Shown: piece after piece, positions 9,045-19,413 of the stretch | How the letters are laid out: every line of letters starts with the position of its first letter | Position numbering within the stretch: position 1 is the first letter of the stretch | Assembly: GCF_015707995.1 (NCBI RefSeq) | Contig: NZ_JAAGRY010000002.1 | Coordinates: 1 to 64,000 of the forward strand | Length of the DNA: 64,000 nt | From: Microbacterium paulum | GTDB lineage: Bacteria > Actinomycetota > Actinomycetes > Actinomycetales > Microbacteriaceae | Reading direction: 5' to 3' | Translations under genes and position numbers: made by a program | Notes under the pieces: generated by a model | Databases searched by the model: none | Told to the model about the DNA's origin: nothing | Seen by the model: the letters and a program-made list of their open reading frames with translations, nothing else

Positions 9045-9080
9045 GGGCCTTCTCCCCCGCTTGTCGGACGGTTACACCCC

Positions 9081-9086
9081 ATCCTA
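9081..9086 (-). promoter_or_regulatory. purA -10 box
   Basis: On the minus strand this reads TAGGAT, followed by GGGGTGTAACCGTCCGA and the ribosome site. The duplicated purA leader at 10372 begins with the same TAGGATGGGGTGTA, which supports it as a real shared promoter element. Confidence 0.55.
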
Positions 9087-9199
9087 CCGACCTGGGCTCC
9101 GCGACCCGCGAGCGGATAGTGTTCCGACGTGCGCACTCGGACATGGACGACGGCGTGGTCGGTTTGGATCGGTCGCCGCCGCCGTGCGAAGCTGGGGCG

Positions 9200-9655
9200 A
9201 TGAAGCTCGCCGAAGCACTCGCGGAGCGCGCCGCCCTCGCCACCCGGCTCTCCCAGCTCGCCCAGCGCGCAGCGCAGCACGCGCGCGTGCAGGAGGGGGA
9301 GCCGCCCGTCGAAGACCCCACCGCGCTGCTGTCCGAGCACGACCGTGTCGCCGAACGCCTCGCCGACCTCATCACGCGGATCAACCGCACGAACCTCGAG
9401 GCGACCCTCGCCGACGGCGCGACGCTCACCGATGCATTGGCCCGCCGCGACGTTCTCCGCCTGCGGGTGCAGGCCTACACGCAGGCGGCGGATGCCGGGG
9501 CCGCCCGCGGCGACCGCTACAGCCAGTCCGAGATCCGCTACGTCGCGGCGATCGACGTCGCCGCCGTCCGCGCGCGCGCCGACGCCCTCGCGAAGGAATG
9601 GCGAGAGCTCGACATCCGCATCCAGGAGGCCAACTGGCAGAGCGAACTGATCTGA
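9200..9655 (+). CDS. DIP1984 family protein
   Basis: The 151-residue protein begins MKLAEALAERA and continues with two helices containing ARVQEGEPPVEDP and LITRINRTN, then ADGATLTDALARRDVLRLR. I recognise this as the DIP1984 (septicolysin-like) family, small helical proteins of unknown biochemical role. The start ATG 9200 was preferred over readings that begin at 9119 because MKLAEAL is the family N-terminus. It lies in the segment bounded by the two copies of the purA 5' end, pointing away from purA, so it is probably accessory cargo. Confidence 0.75.
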   Translation: MKLAEALAERAALATRLSQLAQRAAQHARVQEGEPPVEDPTALLSEHDRVAERLADLITRINRTNLEATLADGATLTDALARRDVLRLRVQAYTQAADAGAARGDRYSQSEIRYVAAIDVAAVRARADALAKEWRELDIRIQEANWQSELI

Positions 9656-9892
9656 CGCCGGCGTGCAGTCGGTAGTCCGAGAGTGCGAGCGCACACCCCA
9701 CGCCGCCGGGGGCAATCGGCGGCTCTGCAGGACCGACGAGCCGGTCCACCGGAAGATCCCGGTCACGGCGCATGCTCGGCACGGCGCACACACGCACGCG
9801 GCATCCTGCACATCTCATCACCACGCGCTGGCTCACGGACGAGGGTGGGACAGGGGACCCGCCGGCGTCGGATCCGTCTCGCAGGCGGACCG

Positions 9893-9898
9893 TAGGCT
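9893..9898 (+). promoter_or_regulatory. -10 box of the cut lipoprotein gene
   Basis: TAGGCT ends 6 bases before ATG 9905, the spacing expected for a leaderless transcript. The gap from 9656 to 9892 holds nothing else I can identify. Confidence 0.5.
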
Positions 9899-9904
9899 GT
9901 CGGC

Positions 9905-10031
9905 ATGCGCTCACGATTGCTCTCCGTCGCGGCTGCGGTCGGTCTTCTGCTCACCCTGACCGCCTGCGCGGGACAGCCGGCGTCCGAGGAGTCGGCGCCC
10001 GGAGCCCGAGGGTGCGAGTACACCGAAGCCC
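9905..10031 (+). pseudogene. Lipoprotein gene cut after 42 codons
   Basis: The start encodes a clear lipoprotein signal peptide: MRSRLL, a hydrophobic core, then LTAC at residues 18-21 with Cys21 as the lipidation site. It continues AGQPASEES and GCEYTEAP. At 10032 the sequence changes abruptly into the antisense of the duplicated purA 5' end, so the rest of the gene is missing. The protein family cannot be told from 42 residues. Promoter and start are intact, so a short nonsense-tailed lipoprotein (frame open to 10621) could still be made. Confidence 0.6.
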
Positions 10032-10302
10032 CACCGCGTGCCGCGAGCGCCTCGAGCTCGCCGAAGAGGACCTCGAGGTCGATGACGACGCCGTTGCCGA
10101 TGACGGCGTTGACGCCGTCGGAGAGGATGCCGGAGGGCAGCAGGTGCAGGGCGTACTTCTCGTCGCCGATGACGACGGTGTGGCCGGCGTTGTTGCCGCC
10201 GTTGAACTTGACGACCCAGTCGGTGCGCTCCCCGAGGAGGTCGGTGGCCTTGCCCTTGCCCTCGTCTCCCCACTGGACGCCGACGATCACAATGCCTGGC
10301 AT
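10032..10302 (-). pseudogene. Second copy of the purA 5' end
   Basis: These 271 bases match 8774-9044 with a single silent difference (at 10045 versus 8787), covering purA codons 1 to about 90, from ATG 10302 through LEALAARG. The frame then runs into the antisense of the cut lipoprotein gene. It has its own ribosome site (GGAGCAGTCC before ATG) and its own leader. That leader shares TAGGATGGGGTGTA and ACCGTCCGA with the real purA leader but carries an extra 17 bases forming a small hairpin, and otherwise differs. No active enzyme can result. Confidence 0.9.
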
Positions 10303-10371
10303 GGACTGCTCCGCCGTTTTCGGCCCTCTGGCGCATATCGGACGGTTGCACCGGAAATGCCGGTACACCCC

Positions 10372-10377
10372 ATCCTA
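10372..10377 (-). promoter_or_regulatory. -10 box of the duplicated purA leader
   Basis: On the minus strand this reads TAGGAT followed by GGGGTGTA, as in the intact purA promoter. The following leader contains ACCGG-CATTT-CCGGT, a hairpin absent from the other copy. Confidence 0.5.
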
Positions 10378-10408
10378 TCGAGCGGTCCGTGCCGCGATCC
10401 GACGCGGT

Positions 10409-10442
10409 GGAGCGGACGGGCGCCGTGACGCCCGCCCGCTCC
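10409..10442. terminator. Hairpin after the giant surface-protein gene
   Basis: GGAGCGGACGGGCG (10409-10422) pairs with CGCCCGCCCGCTCC (10429-10442) with one mismatch and a 6-base loop. It lies 10 bases beyond the stop of the surface-protein gene. No U-tract is present. Confidence 0.55.
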
Positions 10443-10451
10443 GACGCGTCA

Positions 10452-13400
10452 TCAGACCTCGCGGCGGCGACGACGGGTCAGCAGCACGATGCCGACGATC
10501 AGGCCCGCGATTCCGAAGCCGGACACCGCCAGCACGAGGGCCGAGCTGCCACCGGTGGCCGGCAACGGCTTGTCGAAGCGGTTGTCGACGCCGATCGCGA
10601 TCGTCGTGTCGGTGCCGATGACGACACTCGCCGGGTTGGCGGAGTGGCCGCCGTCGACGGTCATGGTGACCTGCTTCGCATCGCCGGTGCGCGTCTCGGT
10701 GAGCACGCACGCGGCGTCCGTCGGCAGGTCGGTGTAGACGACCGGCGTTCCCACGGTGAGATCACGCACGGCGCCGCCGGGGATCGGCAGATCCTCGCCG
10801 TACCAGGTGCACACGAGCGTCACGCCGAAGGTGTCGCCGGTGTGAGCGGATGCCGCGGTGCCGCTGACCGTCTTCGTCACCGAGATCTGACCGGCGGTGA
10901 AGGTGTTGGCGATGGTCATGAGCTGCGGCTCGTCGCCCCCCTGAAGGTCGATCGTGGCCGTGGTGCCCACGACCGGATCGGACGTGTCCACGGTGATGGT
11001 CGTGGAGGCCGCGTGTCCGGTGACCGTCTCCGTGACCTCGCACGTTGCGCCGACCGGAAGGTCGGTGTAGGCCGCCCGGTAGTCGTTCGCAGCGGTGAGC
11101 TGGCGCTCCGCGCCGCCGGGCACGGCGATGTCGGTGACGGTGCCGTCGACGACGTAGGTGCAGACCGCGCTGACGGTGAACGGTCCCGCCGCACCGGGGT
11201 TGAGCATGTTGCCCTCGCGCTCCTTGACGACGTCGAACGAGGCGAGGTCGAAGCGGTTGGTCGCCGTGACCTTCACGTCGCCGATGCCCGCCGGGTCGGT
11301 CGGCGCGACGATCGTGACGTTGCCGTCTGCGGGATCGAGAGTCGCGTCGGTGGCGCCTCCGGTCGTGAGCTCCTTCACGGCACACAGCGTGCCGGTGGGG
11401 TAGACGCCGAAGGTCTCGGTGTCGCCGTTGCGCAGCGAGAAGCGCTGGTCGAGCAGATTCTGGCCCTGGTAGGTGCAGACCGCGGAGAAGTCGAACGATC
11501 CGCCGCCGTACAGATCGGCGCCCGAACCGGTGACGACCTTGCCGACGGTCAGCCGGCCCGCGTCGTAGCCGTTGGTCACGGTGACCGCCGCGGCATCCAC
11601 CCCGGGCGTGACCGTCGCCGAGCCGTCTCCGGCGTCCACGACGTTCGTGCCGGTGAAGACGATGTGGTTCGCGAAGAACGAGTCCGTCTCGGTCACCGTG
11701 CAGCTGGCTCGGGCGGGGATGCGGTCGGCCGGAGCGGTCCAGGTCTGGCCCGCCTCGAGCGTGAAGGTGAGCTCCTTGGTGCCCTGATCGTCGAACACCA
11801 CCGGCGTTCCCGTCGCACTCGTGCAGGTCAGCGAGAACGTGAACGGACCGAACTGACCCGCCGTCGCATCCGTCTGCACCTGCTTGGTGACCGAGAGACC
11901 GGTGAACTGGTAGTCGTTCGTCAGCGTCGCGATCTGGGACGCCGGCACGTCGCCCGCGCCGCCTTCCTGCGGCGCGGCCTCGGTGACGGCGATCGTCGTC
12001 GGCGATCCGCTACGGGACGTCTCGCCGAACGTGCCGACGGCGCCCTGCTCGGTGACGGTGCAGACGGTGCCCGCCGAGCTCAGCGGGATGCCGTCGATAC
12101 GCGCCGTGTAGTCGTTCGCCGCACTCAGGGTGACGGTGGACGCCGCCCCGAGGTCGAGCGCGGACCCGCCGGCGGTGCAGACCACGTCGGCGAGGAAGCT
12201 CGCCGGCGCGTACGTCGCCGCCGGACCGGTGATCTTCTTGGTCACCGCGATCGAGCCGAACCGCAGGTGGCTGCCGACCGCGGCCGGTGCGATCTTGCGG
12301 AAGGTGCTCTCGGTGGTGAGCTCGTACTTGACGCCGTACTGGTTCCAGGCGAACTGCTCGGCGGCCGGAACGGTGGCCGACGCGCCGTCGGGGCGGTCGG
12401 CGCCCGCCAGCCGGTTCACGGTGGAGAACGTCACGTCGGCGGCCTGACCCGGGGTGAGGGCCTTCGCCGGAGTCGTGCGGAAGTCGAGGTGCACGCGGAT
12501 GCCGGTGACCTTCGACCAGTCGGTACTGTCGGACACGGCGGCCCAGCTCTCACCGTTCTGCTCGCAGACCGGTGCAGTCGTCAGCGTCGACCACGTGTTC
12601 ACGCACACGCCGGTACTGGTCGTGACCTCCACGGTCTGGGTCGTGCCCGCCGGCGCCGCGACCTTGAGCGAGTCGGCGACGAGCTCGGGACGCAGGGTCG
12701 AACCGCGGCCCGAGCCGGAGATCAGCAGCGTGTCGCCCGACGTCGGCAGCTGGTCGAACACCGTCATCTCGGCGACCGGGACGGTGCCCGCGTTGACGTT
12801 GCGCAGCACCCAGTCGTCGGTGCCGTCGACCTCGGAGTTGGCGACGCACGGCGCGCGGAAGTAGCCCTTGCTGCCGACGACGAGGTTCTGCTGGCAGATG
12901 GCGTCGGACGAGCCCGGCTGGTAGGCGCCGGGCAACGAGCCCGCGACGCCCTTCACCGTGTACAGGTTCGAGCCCGCGACGACGCCGACGTAGTCGGTGG
13001 TGCCACAGGTCGTGGGGTCGTTCGCGAACGCGCTGGTCGTCGAGCCGCCCTGCACGGTGTTGCGGCAGTCGGTGAGCTGCTCCGCCGTCTTCACCGTCAT
13101 CGTGTTGGTGGCACGGTCACCCTGCGACAGCCCGGGCTGAAGCTCGAGATACAGGCGCACCTTGAACACTTCGCCGGGCTTCATGCGGTTGCCGTCCGAC
13201 GGCCACGTGAACGTGACGGTCCGGCCATCGGGGCTGAGACCGACGGTGATCTTGTCGGAGAGCAGCCCGTCGGCCTGCTTGGTGAACACGGGAGCCGGCG
13301 TCGCCAGGTAGTTCAGCTGGGCCGGGAGCGTGTCGGTCAGCTCCGAGACGGTGAGGAAGCCCGTGCCGGTGTTCTGGAACGTGAGGTCGAACGGCACGGG

Positions 13401-16400
13401 AGAGCCGACCGAGACGAGACGGTCGCCGTTGTTGCTCAGCTTGTTCACCGCGATCTGGTGCGTGCCCTGCGTGAGCACGATCTGCGCGGACGCCTGCTTC
13501 GGCGCGGAGTCGTTGCCGTCGACGCGCGTCGACTGCGACGACTGGGTGTTGGTCACCGTGTGGTCGAAGGTCACGGGACCGCTCGCGTCGCGGTAGGTGT
13601 CGCGCACCTTCACGGTGAACGCGGCCGAGGCCGACCAGTTGGCGGCGGGAAGCGTGTTCGAGAACAGCCCGTCGTCGGCGCGCGAGAAGGTGAAGCGGAT
13701 GCCGTCGACGGCGCCGACGTCGGTTCCCGCCGGCAGGGCGGCCGTGGCCGCGGCCGTGCCGAGCGTCCAGCTCCCGCTCGCGCCGCCGGTGTGCACGTCG
13801 ACGCGCACCCGGTCGGCACCCGCGGGAAGCGTGACCGCGCCGAGGCCGGTGAGATCGAACGTGTTCCAGAACGCGGTGGCGTCGGCCTGGTCCTCGATCA
13901 CGACGACGTTCGGCGAGAGCGTGCTCCGCGGGTTGGAGCCCTGGTTGGCCCCGAGCGTCACCGTGACGGGCGTCGTCTTGGCAGGCTCCGCGATCGACGC
14001 GGGGTTCACCGACTTCGTCGGGGTGATGTTGACGACACCGCCCGTGAGCACGACCTTGGCGTCGGCGACGTCACCGGTCTTCGTGGTCGGCGAGAGCACC
14101 GGGTCGTACGACTGTGCGAAGACCCGGTTGGAGACGTCGGCCGTCTTGCCCGCCGGCAGCACCTGGGTCTTGCCGGTGGAGCGCAGCGTCGGGCGCAGTC
14201 GGCTGTCGATGGTGACCGTGAACACGTTGCTCTGATCGATCGTGCCGGTGTTCGCCGCGCTCACTCCGCGGAAGGTGACGCTCACGCCGACGACGTCGGC
14301 GAGCTCACCCGCGGTGAGCGCATTGACCTGCGCGATCGTGTGCGAGGTGGTCGCGTACGCGCCACCCGCGTAGTGCAGGAGCCAGACCACCGAGCCGGTG
14401 GCATCGATCTGCGCGGGGATGCTCGCGGCGATCGTGATCTTGGTGGCGTCGAAGCGATCGAAGGGCGTCGGAGTACCGGCATCCGTGAGGTAGTTCTTCG
14501 TCGTGTCGAAGGGGTCGCTGTACGCGGCCGAGACGTCGGACTGGCAGCCGGCGAGCGCCGTCTGGCTGCAGGTGGCCGGGTCGGTCATACGCAGCGCGCT
14601 CGCCTTGGCGGTCGCGTCGTTGTGCGCCGTCATCGTCCACTGCGCCGTCGGGTAGTTCTGCGCGGACGTACCGGCGACGGGCGTGAAGATCTGCGTGGTC
14701 GGCGTGGCCGACTTGGTGACCTTCACCCCCGGGGGCTGGTTGAGGATCTGGATGGTGTCGTGGTCGCCGTCGACGACGTCGGCACCGCCCGCGAGGGGAC
14801 GCGAGCTGATCTGCACGGCGTTGTCGACGATGCCCTTGGTGGACGTGTTCAGCAACGAGTCGGCCGTGATCGGCGTTCCCGTGGAGCGCGTCATGTCGCG
14901 CAGCTGCCACGTGAGGTCGAACTCGCGCTGCACGCTGCCCGAGCCGACACCCGAGCCGGGCGCCGGAGCGAACGGATCGAAGGCGGGACCGGTCTGGCGG
15001 GCGGCCTGACGGGCGGCGGTGTCGGTCCCGGTCTCGTCGAGGACGAGACGGATGCCGGTGGTCTTCGCCGACTCGTCGGCCGTGAGCGTGTATCCGGCGA
15101 AGCCGCGGTTCGCCGTCATCCAGCTGCCGCCGGGCGCGGCGACAGTGTGCCAGGTGCCGTCGAAGAAGAGCTCGACCGCGGTCACGGTCTCGTACTTGAG
15201 GTACCAGCCGTTGCTGTACGGCTCGGAGCTGGGGGCGATCGGGGCGACCGAGACGAGATCGAACGCGTCGTAGGCCGTCGACTTCGGGGTGCCGGCGTCG
15301 GTGGCGGGGTCGGTGATGGTCACCGGCGCGAAGCCCGAGGAGACGTTCCAGCGCAGCGTCGTGTCCGCACGCTGTCCGGACTGGGCGTCGAGGAAGTCAC
15401 GTGTCCAGCGCTTCTGGATGTCGGGGCCCGGTCCGGGCGGGTTCTGTTCGGACTGGATCGTGCCCGGCGCCGTGTCGGTCGCGTCGTCGACGAGGGTCTT
15501 GCCGCCGTCGCTCTTGCCCGTGACGCTCGACACGGCGGTGTTCGTGTAGGTCGTCGGCACGTCAAGTCCCGGCGTGGTCGCGCCGCCGGTGCGGCGGTCG
15601 GCCCGCGCGTCGAAGACGACGTTCGGGGTGACGTTCGTGGTGTCGGCGAAACCGGCGTCGCTGTGGAAGGTGAAACGGATGCCTTCCACGTCGGCGGGAG
15701 ACAGCGGCGCGAGGGCGGCCGCGGTGGCCGCGGCATCCATCTGGAAGACGAATGCCTGCGACTGGGCGGGCGCGGTCGCCAGCGTCACCCACGTGCCGTC
15801 GTGCGTGCGGACCTGCGCGGTCAGCGTGGCGTTGGCCGGTACCTGCGTGGGCGCGACGGAGGTGAAGGTGAAGGCGTTCCAGAAGGCGCCTTGCGCGCCG
15901 TTCCACGCGTCCTCGACGACGATGTCGTTGATGCGGGCGCCGTCGCCGGTGGCCGACGCGACGGTCTGCAGCGATGCGATCACGCTGTCGCCGGGCGCCA
16001 CCGGGGCGCCGGGCCGCACGGTCTTGTCGATCGTGACGGAGACGGACGGGTCGATGATCGCCAGCGTGGCGTCGTCCGTCGCCTTCGCGGTGAGCCCGTT
16101 GGGGGCGGTGACCGTGGAGACGACGGTGTTCGTGAGGGTGACGCTCGGCGTGCCGCCGGTCGCGTTCTCGGTGGTGTCGATGGAGAAGACGGCGTTCGCG
16201 GTGGCGTTGGCCTGGATCAGCGAGCCGGTGAAGACGAGCTCGAATCCGGTGACGGGTGCGCCGGGCGCCGCGGGCACGTCGCCATCCGCGAAGGGCACCT
16301 CGTGCGTCCCGCCGGCGGCGAGGTGGTAGACGACCTTCGCCGCGCCGGCGCCGGCCGGCCAGAGGGGAGCGCTGGTGAAGCCGCCGAAGGCGACGTCGGT

Positions 16401-17681
16401 CGTGAAGAAGTCCAGATCGGCGAGTCGCAGCTCGCTCACGGGAACCGCGCCGTTGGTGGCGGAGAGCGACGACGAGGCCTTCTGCCCGGCCGTGATCTGG
16501 CCGGGCTCGATGTTCTTGGCGGTCTGCACCGTCGGCATCGACGGCGCCACGGTGTAGCTGGCTGCGGCATCCTTCGTGGCCGTGCGGGAGCCCGCGGTCG
16601 CGGTGCCGTTGGCGACGTTGTCGACGCGGTGCTCGGCGGTGGAGAGGTCGGCGCCGGTGTCGCGCTGCGTGGAGCGCTGGGCGAGCCCGAGGCCGAAGCT
16701 CACGGTGTCGCCCGGCGTGATGGTGCCGACGCAGGTGAGCCGGATGCCGCCGACCTGCGCGTTCGTGACGCCGTTCGGCAGCGTCGGGGTCGCGGCGGGG
16801 GGTCCGGTCTTCCACGCCCACGAACCGCCCTCGAACACGTACGCGTCGACCTGCACGGAGGTGCAGCTCGACGGAAGCGAGACGTTCTGGAACCCGGTGA
16901 AGTCCGTGATGGTGAAGGGGTTGCTCGCGTCCAGCGCGGAGGAGCCGTCGACGGCGGTCTTCGGCTCCTGGATGACGAGCTTGTCGACGTTGACGTTGGA
17001 GGCGTTGGAGACGCCGAGCGCGATGGAGGACGCGGTGCCCGGCGCGTACGACTGACGGTTGGGCGACCACGCCTTCGTCACGCCGACGCCGATGTTCTCG
17101 GGGACGGTGATGTTGATCTTCGCGGAGCTGTCGACGGGGTTCGCGTTGGTCGCGGTGACCTTCGCCGTGTTGACGATGTCGCCGCTCTGACCGGGCGGGT
17201 AGTTGTCGGGCACCCGCAGGCTGACCAGCATCGAGAACGTGGTTCCGGCCGACATGCCGACGCCGACGGGGGTGTCGGTGGTCTCCTTGATGTCGACCGC
17301 CACCGCGGTGCCGGCGGCGATCTTCGCCGGCGGCGTGCTCGATCCTCCCGTCCACGTCACGGCGTAGGGCGTCGTGTCGGGGGTGAACCGCACGGACTCG
17401 ACGTCGAAGCCGACCAGGCCCGCCGGGAACGCGTCGGTGAGCTGCGCGTCGAGACAGTCCTGCTCCGAGCAGGTGACCTTGACCTGGTAGGTGAAGGTCT
17501 CGCCCGGCTGCGGCGTCGGCTTGTCAACGCTCTTGTCGATCTGCAGATAGTCGCCCGGTCCTCCGGCGGCGAGGGCCGCGGGGGCCACCCCGACGACGCC
17601 TCCCAGCGCGAGAAGCACGACGAGAAGGCCCGCGACGATCGGACGCTTCGCGGACACGACGGAAAGGCGCGTAGCGCGCAT
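10452..17681 (-). CDS. Giant LPATG cell-wall-anchored surface protein
   Basis: About 2,409 residues. ATG 17681 has GGGGGTA upstream; a TTG 15 bases earlier is the alternative. A signal peptide (hydrophobic core LLVVLLALGGVVGV, cleavage near ALA) is followed by a very long extracellular region. The N-terminal two thirds contain divergent repeats ending in the motif GIR(F/L)TF or similar, with FWNxF blocks. The C-terminal third contains several DUF5979/SpaA-like beta modules, each with VTKxV, C(T/V)...Y...GxxLxxG and CxVTE(T). The end is a sorting signal: LPATGG, a hydrophobic helix, then RRRRREV. The product should be covalently attached to peptidoglycan by a sortase and act as an adhesin or surface stalk. 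It stands alone with its own promoter region. Confidence 0.85.
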   Translation of the reverse strand: MRATRLSVVSAKRPIVAGLLVVLLALGGVVGVAPAALAAGGPGDYLQIDKSVDKPTPQPGETFTYQVKVTCSEQDCLDAQLTDAFPAGLVGFDVESVRFTPDTTPYAVTWTGGSSTPPAKIAAGTAVAVDIKETTDTPVGVGMSAGTTFSMLVSLRVPDNYPPGQSGDIVNTAKVTATNANPVDSSAKINITVPENIGVGVTKAWSPNRQSYAPGTASSIALGVSNASNVNVDKLVIQEPKTAVDGSSALDASNPFTITDFTGFQNVSLPSSCTSVQVDAYVFEGGSWAWKTGPPAATPTLPNGVTNAQVGGIRLTCVGTITPGDTVSFGLGLAQRSTQRDTGADLSTAEHRVDNVANGTATAGSRTATKDAAASYTVAPSMPTVQTAKNIEPGQITAGQKASSSLSATNGAVPVSELRLADLDFFTTDVAFGGFTSAPLWPAGAGAAKVVYHLAAGGTHEVPFADGDVPAAPGAPVTGFELVFTGSLIQANATANAVFSIDTTENATGGTPSVTLTNTVVSTVTAPNGLTAKATDDATLAIIDPSVSVTIDKTVRPGAPVAPGDSVIASLQTVASATGDGARINDIVVEDAWNGAQGAFWNAFTFTSVAPTQVPANATLTAQVRTHDGTWVTLATAPAQSQAFVFQMDAAATAAALAPLSPADVEGIRFTFHSDAGFADTTNVTPNVVFDARADRRTGGATTPGLDVPTTYTNTAVSSVTGKSDGGKTLVDDATDTAPGTIQSEQNPPGPGPDIQKRWTRDFLDAQSGQRADTTLRWNVSSGFAPVTITDPATDAGTPKSTAYDAFDLVSVAPIAPSSEPYSNGWYLKYETVTAVELFFDGTWHTVAAPGGSWMTANRGFAGYTLTADESAKTTGIRLVLDETGTDTAARQAARQTGPAFDPFAPAPGSGVGSGSVQREFDLTWQLRDMTRSTGTPITADSLLNTSTKGIVDNAVQISSRPLAGGADVVDGDHDTIQILNQPPGVKVTKSATPTTQIFTPVAGTSAQNYPTAQWTMTAHNDATAKASALRMTDPATCSQTALAGCQSDVSAAYSDPFDTTKNYLTDAGTPTPFDRFDATKITIAASIPAQIDATGSVVWLLHYAGGAYATTSHTIAQVNALTAGELADVVGVSVTFRGVSAANTGTIDQSNVFTVTIDSRLRPTLRSTGKTQVLPAGKTADVSNRVFAQSYDPVLSPTTKTGDVADAKVVLTGGVVNITPTKSVNPASIAEPAKTTPVTVTLGANQGSNPRSTLSPNVVVIEDQADATAFWNTFDLTGLGAVTLPAGADRVRVDVHTGGASGSWTLGTAAATAALPAGTDVGAVDGIRFTFSRADDGLFSNTLPAANWSASAAFTVKVRDTYRDASGPVTFDHTVTNTQSSQSTRVDGNDSAPKQASAQIVLTQGTHQIAVNKLSNNGDRLVSVGSPVPFDLTFQNTGTGFLTVSELTDTLPAQLNYLATPAPVFTKQADGLLSDKITVGLSPDGRTVTFTWPSDGNRMKPGEVFKVRLYLELQPGLSQGDRATNTMTVKTAEQLTDCRNTVQGGSTTSAFANDPTTCGTTDYVGVVAGSNLYTVKGVAGSLPGAYQPGSSDAICQQNLVVGSKGYFRAPCVANSEVDGTDDWVLRNVNAGTVPVAEMTVFDQLPTSGDTLLISGSGRGSTLRPELVADSLKVAAPAGTTQTVEVTTSTGVCVNTWSTLTTAPVCEQNGESWAAVSDSTDWSKVTGIRVHLDFRTTPAKALTPGQAADVTFSTVNRLAGADRPDGASATVPAAEQFAWNQYGVKYELTTESTFRKIAPAAVGSHLRFGSIAVTKKITGPAATYAPASFLADVVCTAGGSALDLGAASTVTLSAANDYTARIDGIPLSSAGTVCTVTEQGAVGTFGETSRSGSPTTIAVTEAAPQEGGAGDVPASQIATLTNDYQFTGLSVTKQVQTDATAGQFGPFTFSLTCTSATGTPVVFDDQGTKELTFTLEAGQTWTAPADRIPARASCTVTETDSFFANHIVFTGTNVVDAGDGSATVTPGVDAAAVTVTNGYDAGRLTVGKVVTGSGADLYGGGSFDFSAVCTYQGQNLLDQRFSLRNGDTETFGVYPTGTLCAVKELTTGGATDATLDPADGNVTIVAPTDPAGIGDVKVTATNRFDLASFDVVKEREGNMLNPGAAGPFTVSAVCTYVVDGTVTDIAVPGGAERQLTAANDYRAAYTDLPVGATCEVTETVTGHAASTTITVDTSDPVVGTTATIDLQGGDEPQLMTIANTFTAGQISVTKTVSGTAASAHTGDTFGVTLVCTWYGEDLPIPGGAVRDLTVGTPVVYTDLPTDAACVLTETRTGDAKQVTMTVDGGHSANPASVVIGTDTTIAIGVDNRFDKPLPATGGSSALVLAVSGFGIAGLIVGIVLLTRRRRREV

Positions 17682-17856
17682 GCCAGCTACCCCCAAGGTA
17701 GAGCACCCCTACAGCCGACCCTACGCCGGCGGCCCCGATCCACATCGGAGGGCGCACGTTGGCTCGACCTTAGGGCATACATGGGCATCTATACGAATCC
17801 TTCGACCTCCTGACGGACCGGACCCCGCCGCCGGCGGCCGCACCGCCGCCCCTCAG

Positions 17857-17862
17857 TAGACT
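17857..17862 (+). promoter_or_regulatory. argG -10 box within a palindrome
   Basis: TAGACT lies 8 bases before the argG start codon and sits inside CCTCAGTAGACTGAGG (17851-17866), an inverted repeat with 6-base arms. A regulator bound there would block the promoter. I see no convincing ArgR box. The 17682-17850 gap must also hold the surface-protein promoter on the other strand. Confidence 0.5.
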
Positions 17863-17864
17863 GA

Positions 17865-19313
<1,449 letters not shown>

Positions 19314-19375
19314 CACCGCTCCGCGCCGCGCGACCTCGCCTCGCGCCGCCCGTGTCGCCCCGCCCAGACGCTAAG

Positions 19376-19393
19376 TTGCACACCGATGTGCAA
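19376..19393. promoter_or_regulatory. Likely TetR operator before the YhgE pair
   Basis: TTGCACACCGATGTGCAA is an inverted repeat with perfect 7-base arms and a 4-base centre. It lies immediately upstream of the first YhgE/Pip gene, whose operon ends in a TetR gene, so it is the obvious candidate operator. A TACGAT -10-like box follows at 19402-19407, exactly 6 bases before GTG 19414. Confidence 0.6.
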
Positions 19394-19413
19394 ACTAGAT
19401 GTACGATGTACTG

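Noticed and set aside
7750-9429. N-terminal extension of the lactonase frame through purA
   Set aside because: The extension is antisense-frame noise within purA; ATG 7749 has a ribosome site and the family start.
10389-17813. A 2,474-codon open frame on the plus strand opposite the giant surface protein
   Set aside because: It is an antisense shadow: the minus-strand gene has a signal peptide, repeat modules and an LPATG anchor, while the plus-strand translation is low-complexity Arg/Gly/Val. High GC removes stop codons.
17697-17850. ArgR box upstream of argG
   Set aside because: The AT-containing words near 17775-17800 do not form a convincing inverted repeat of the ArgR type.
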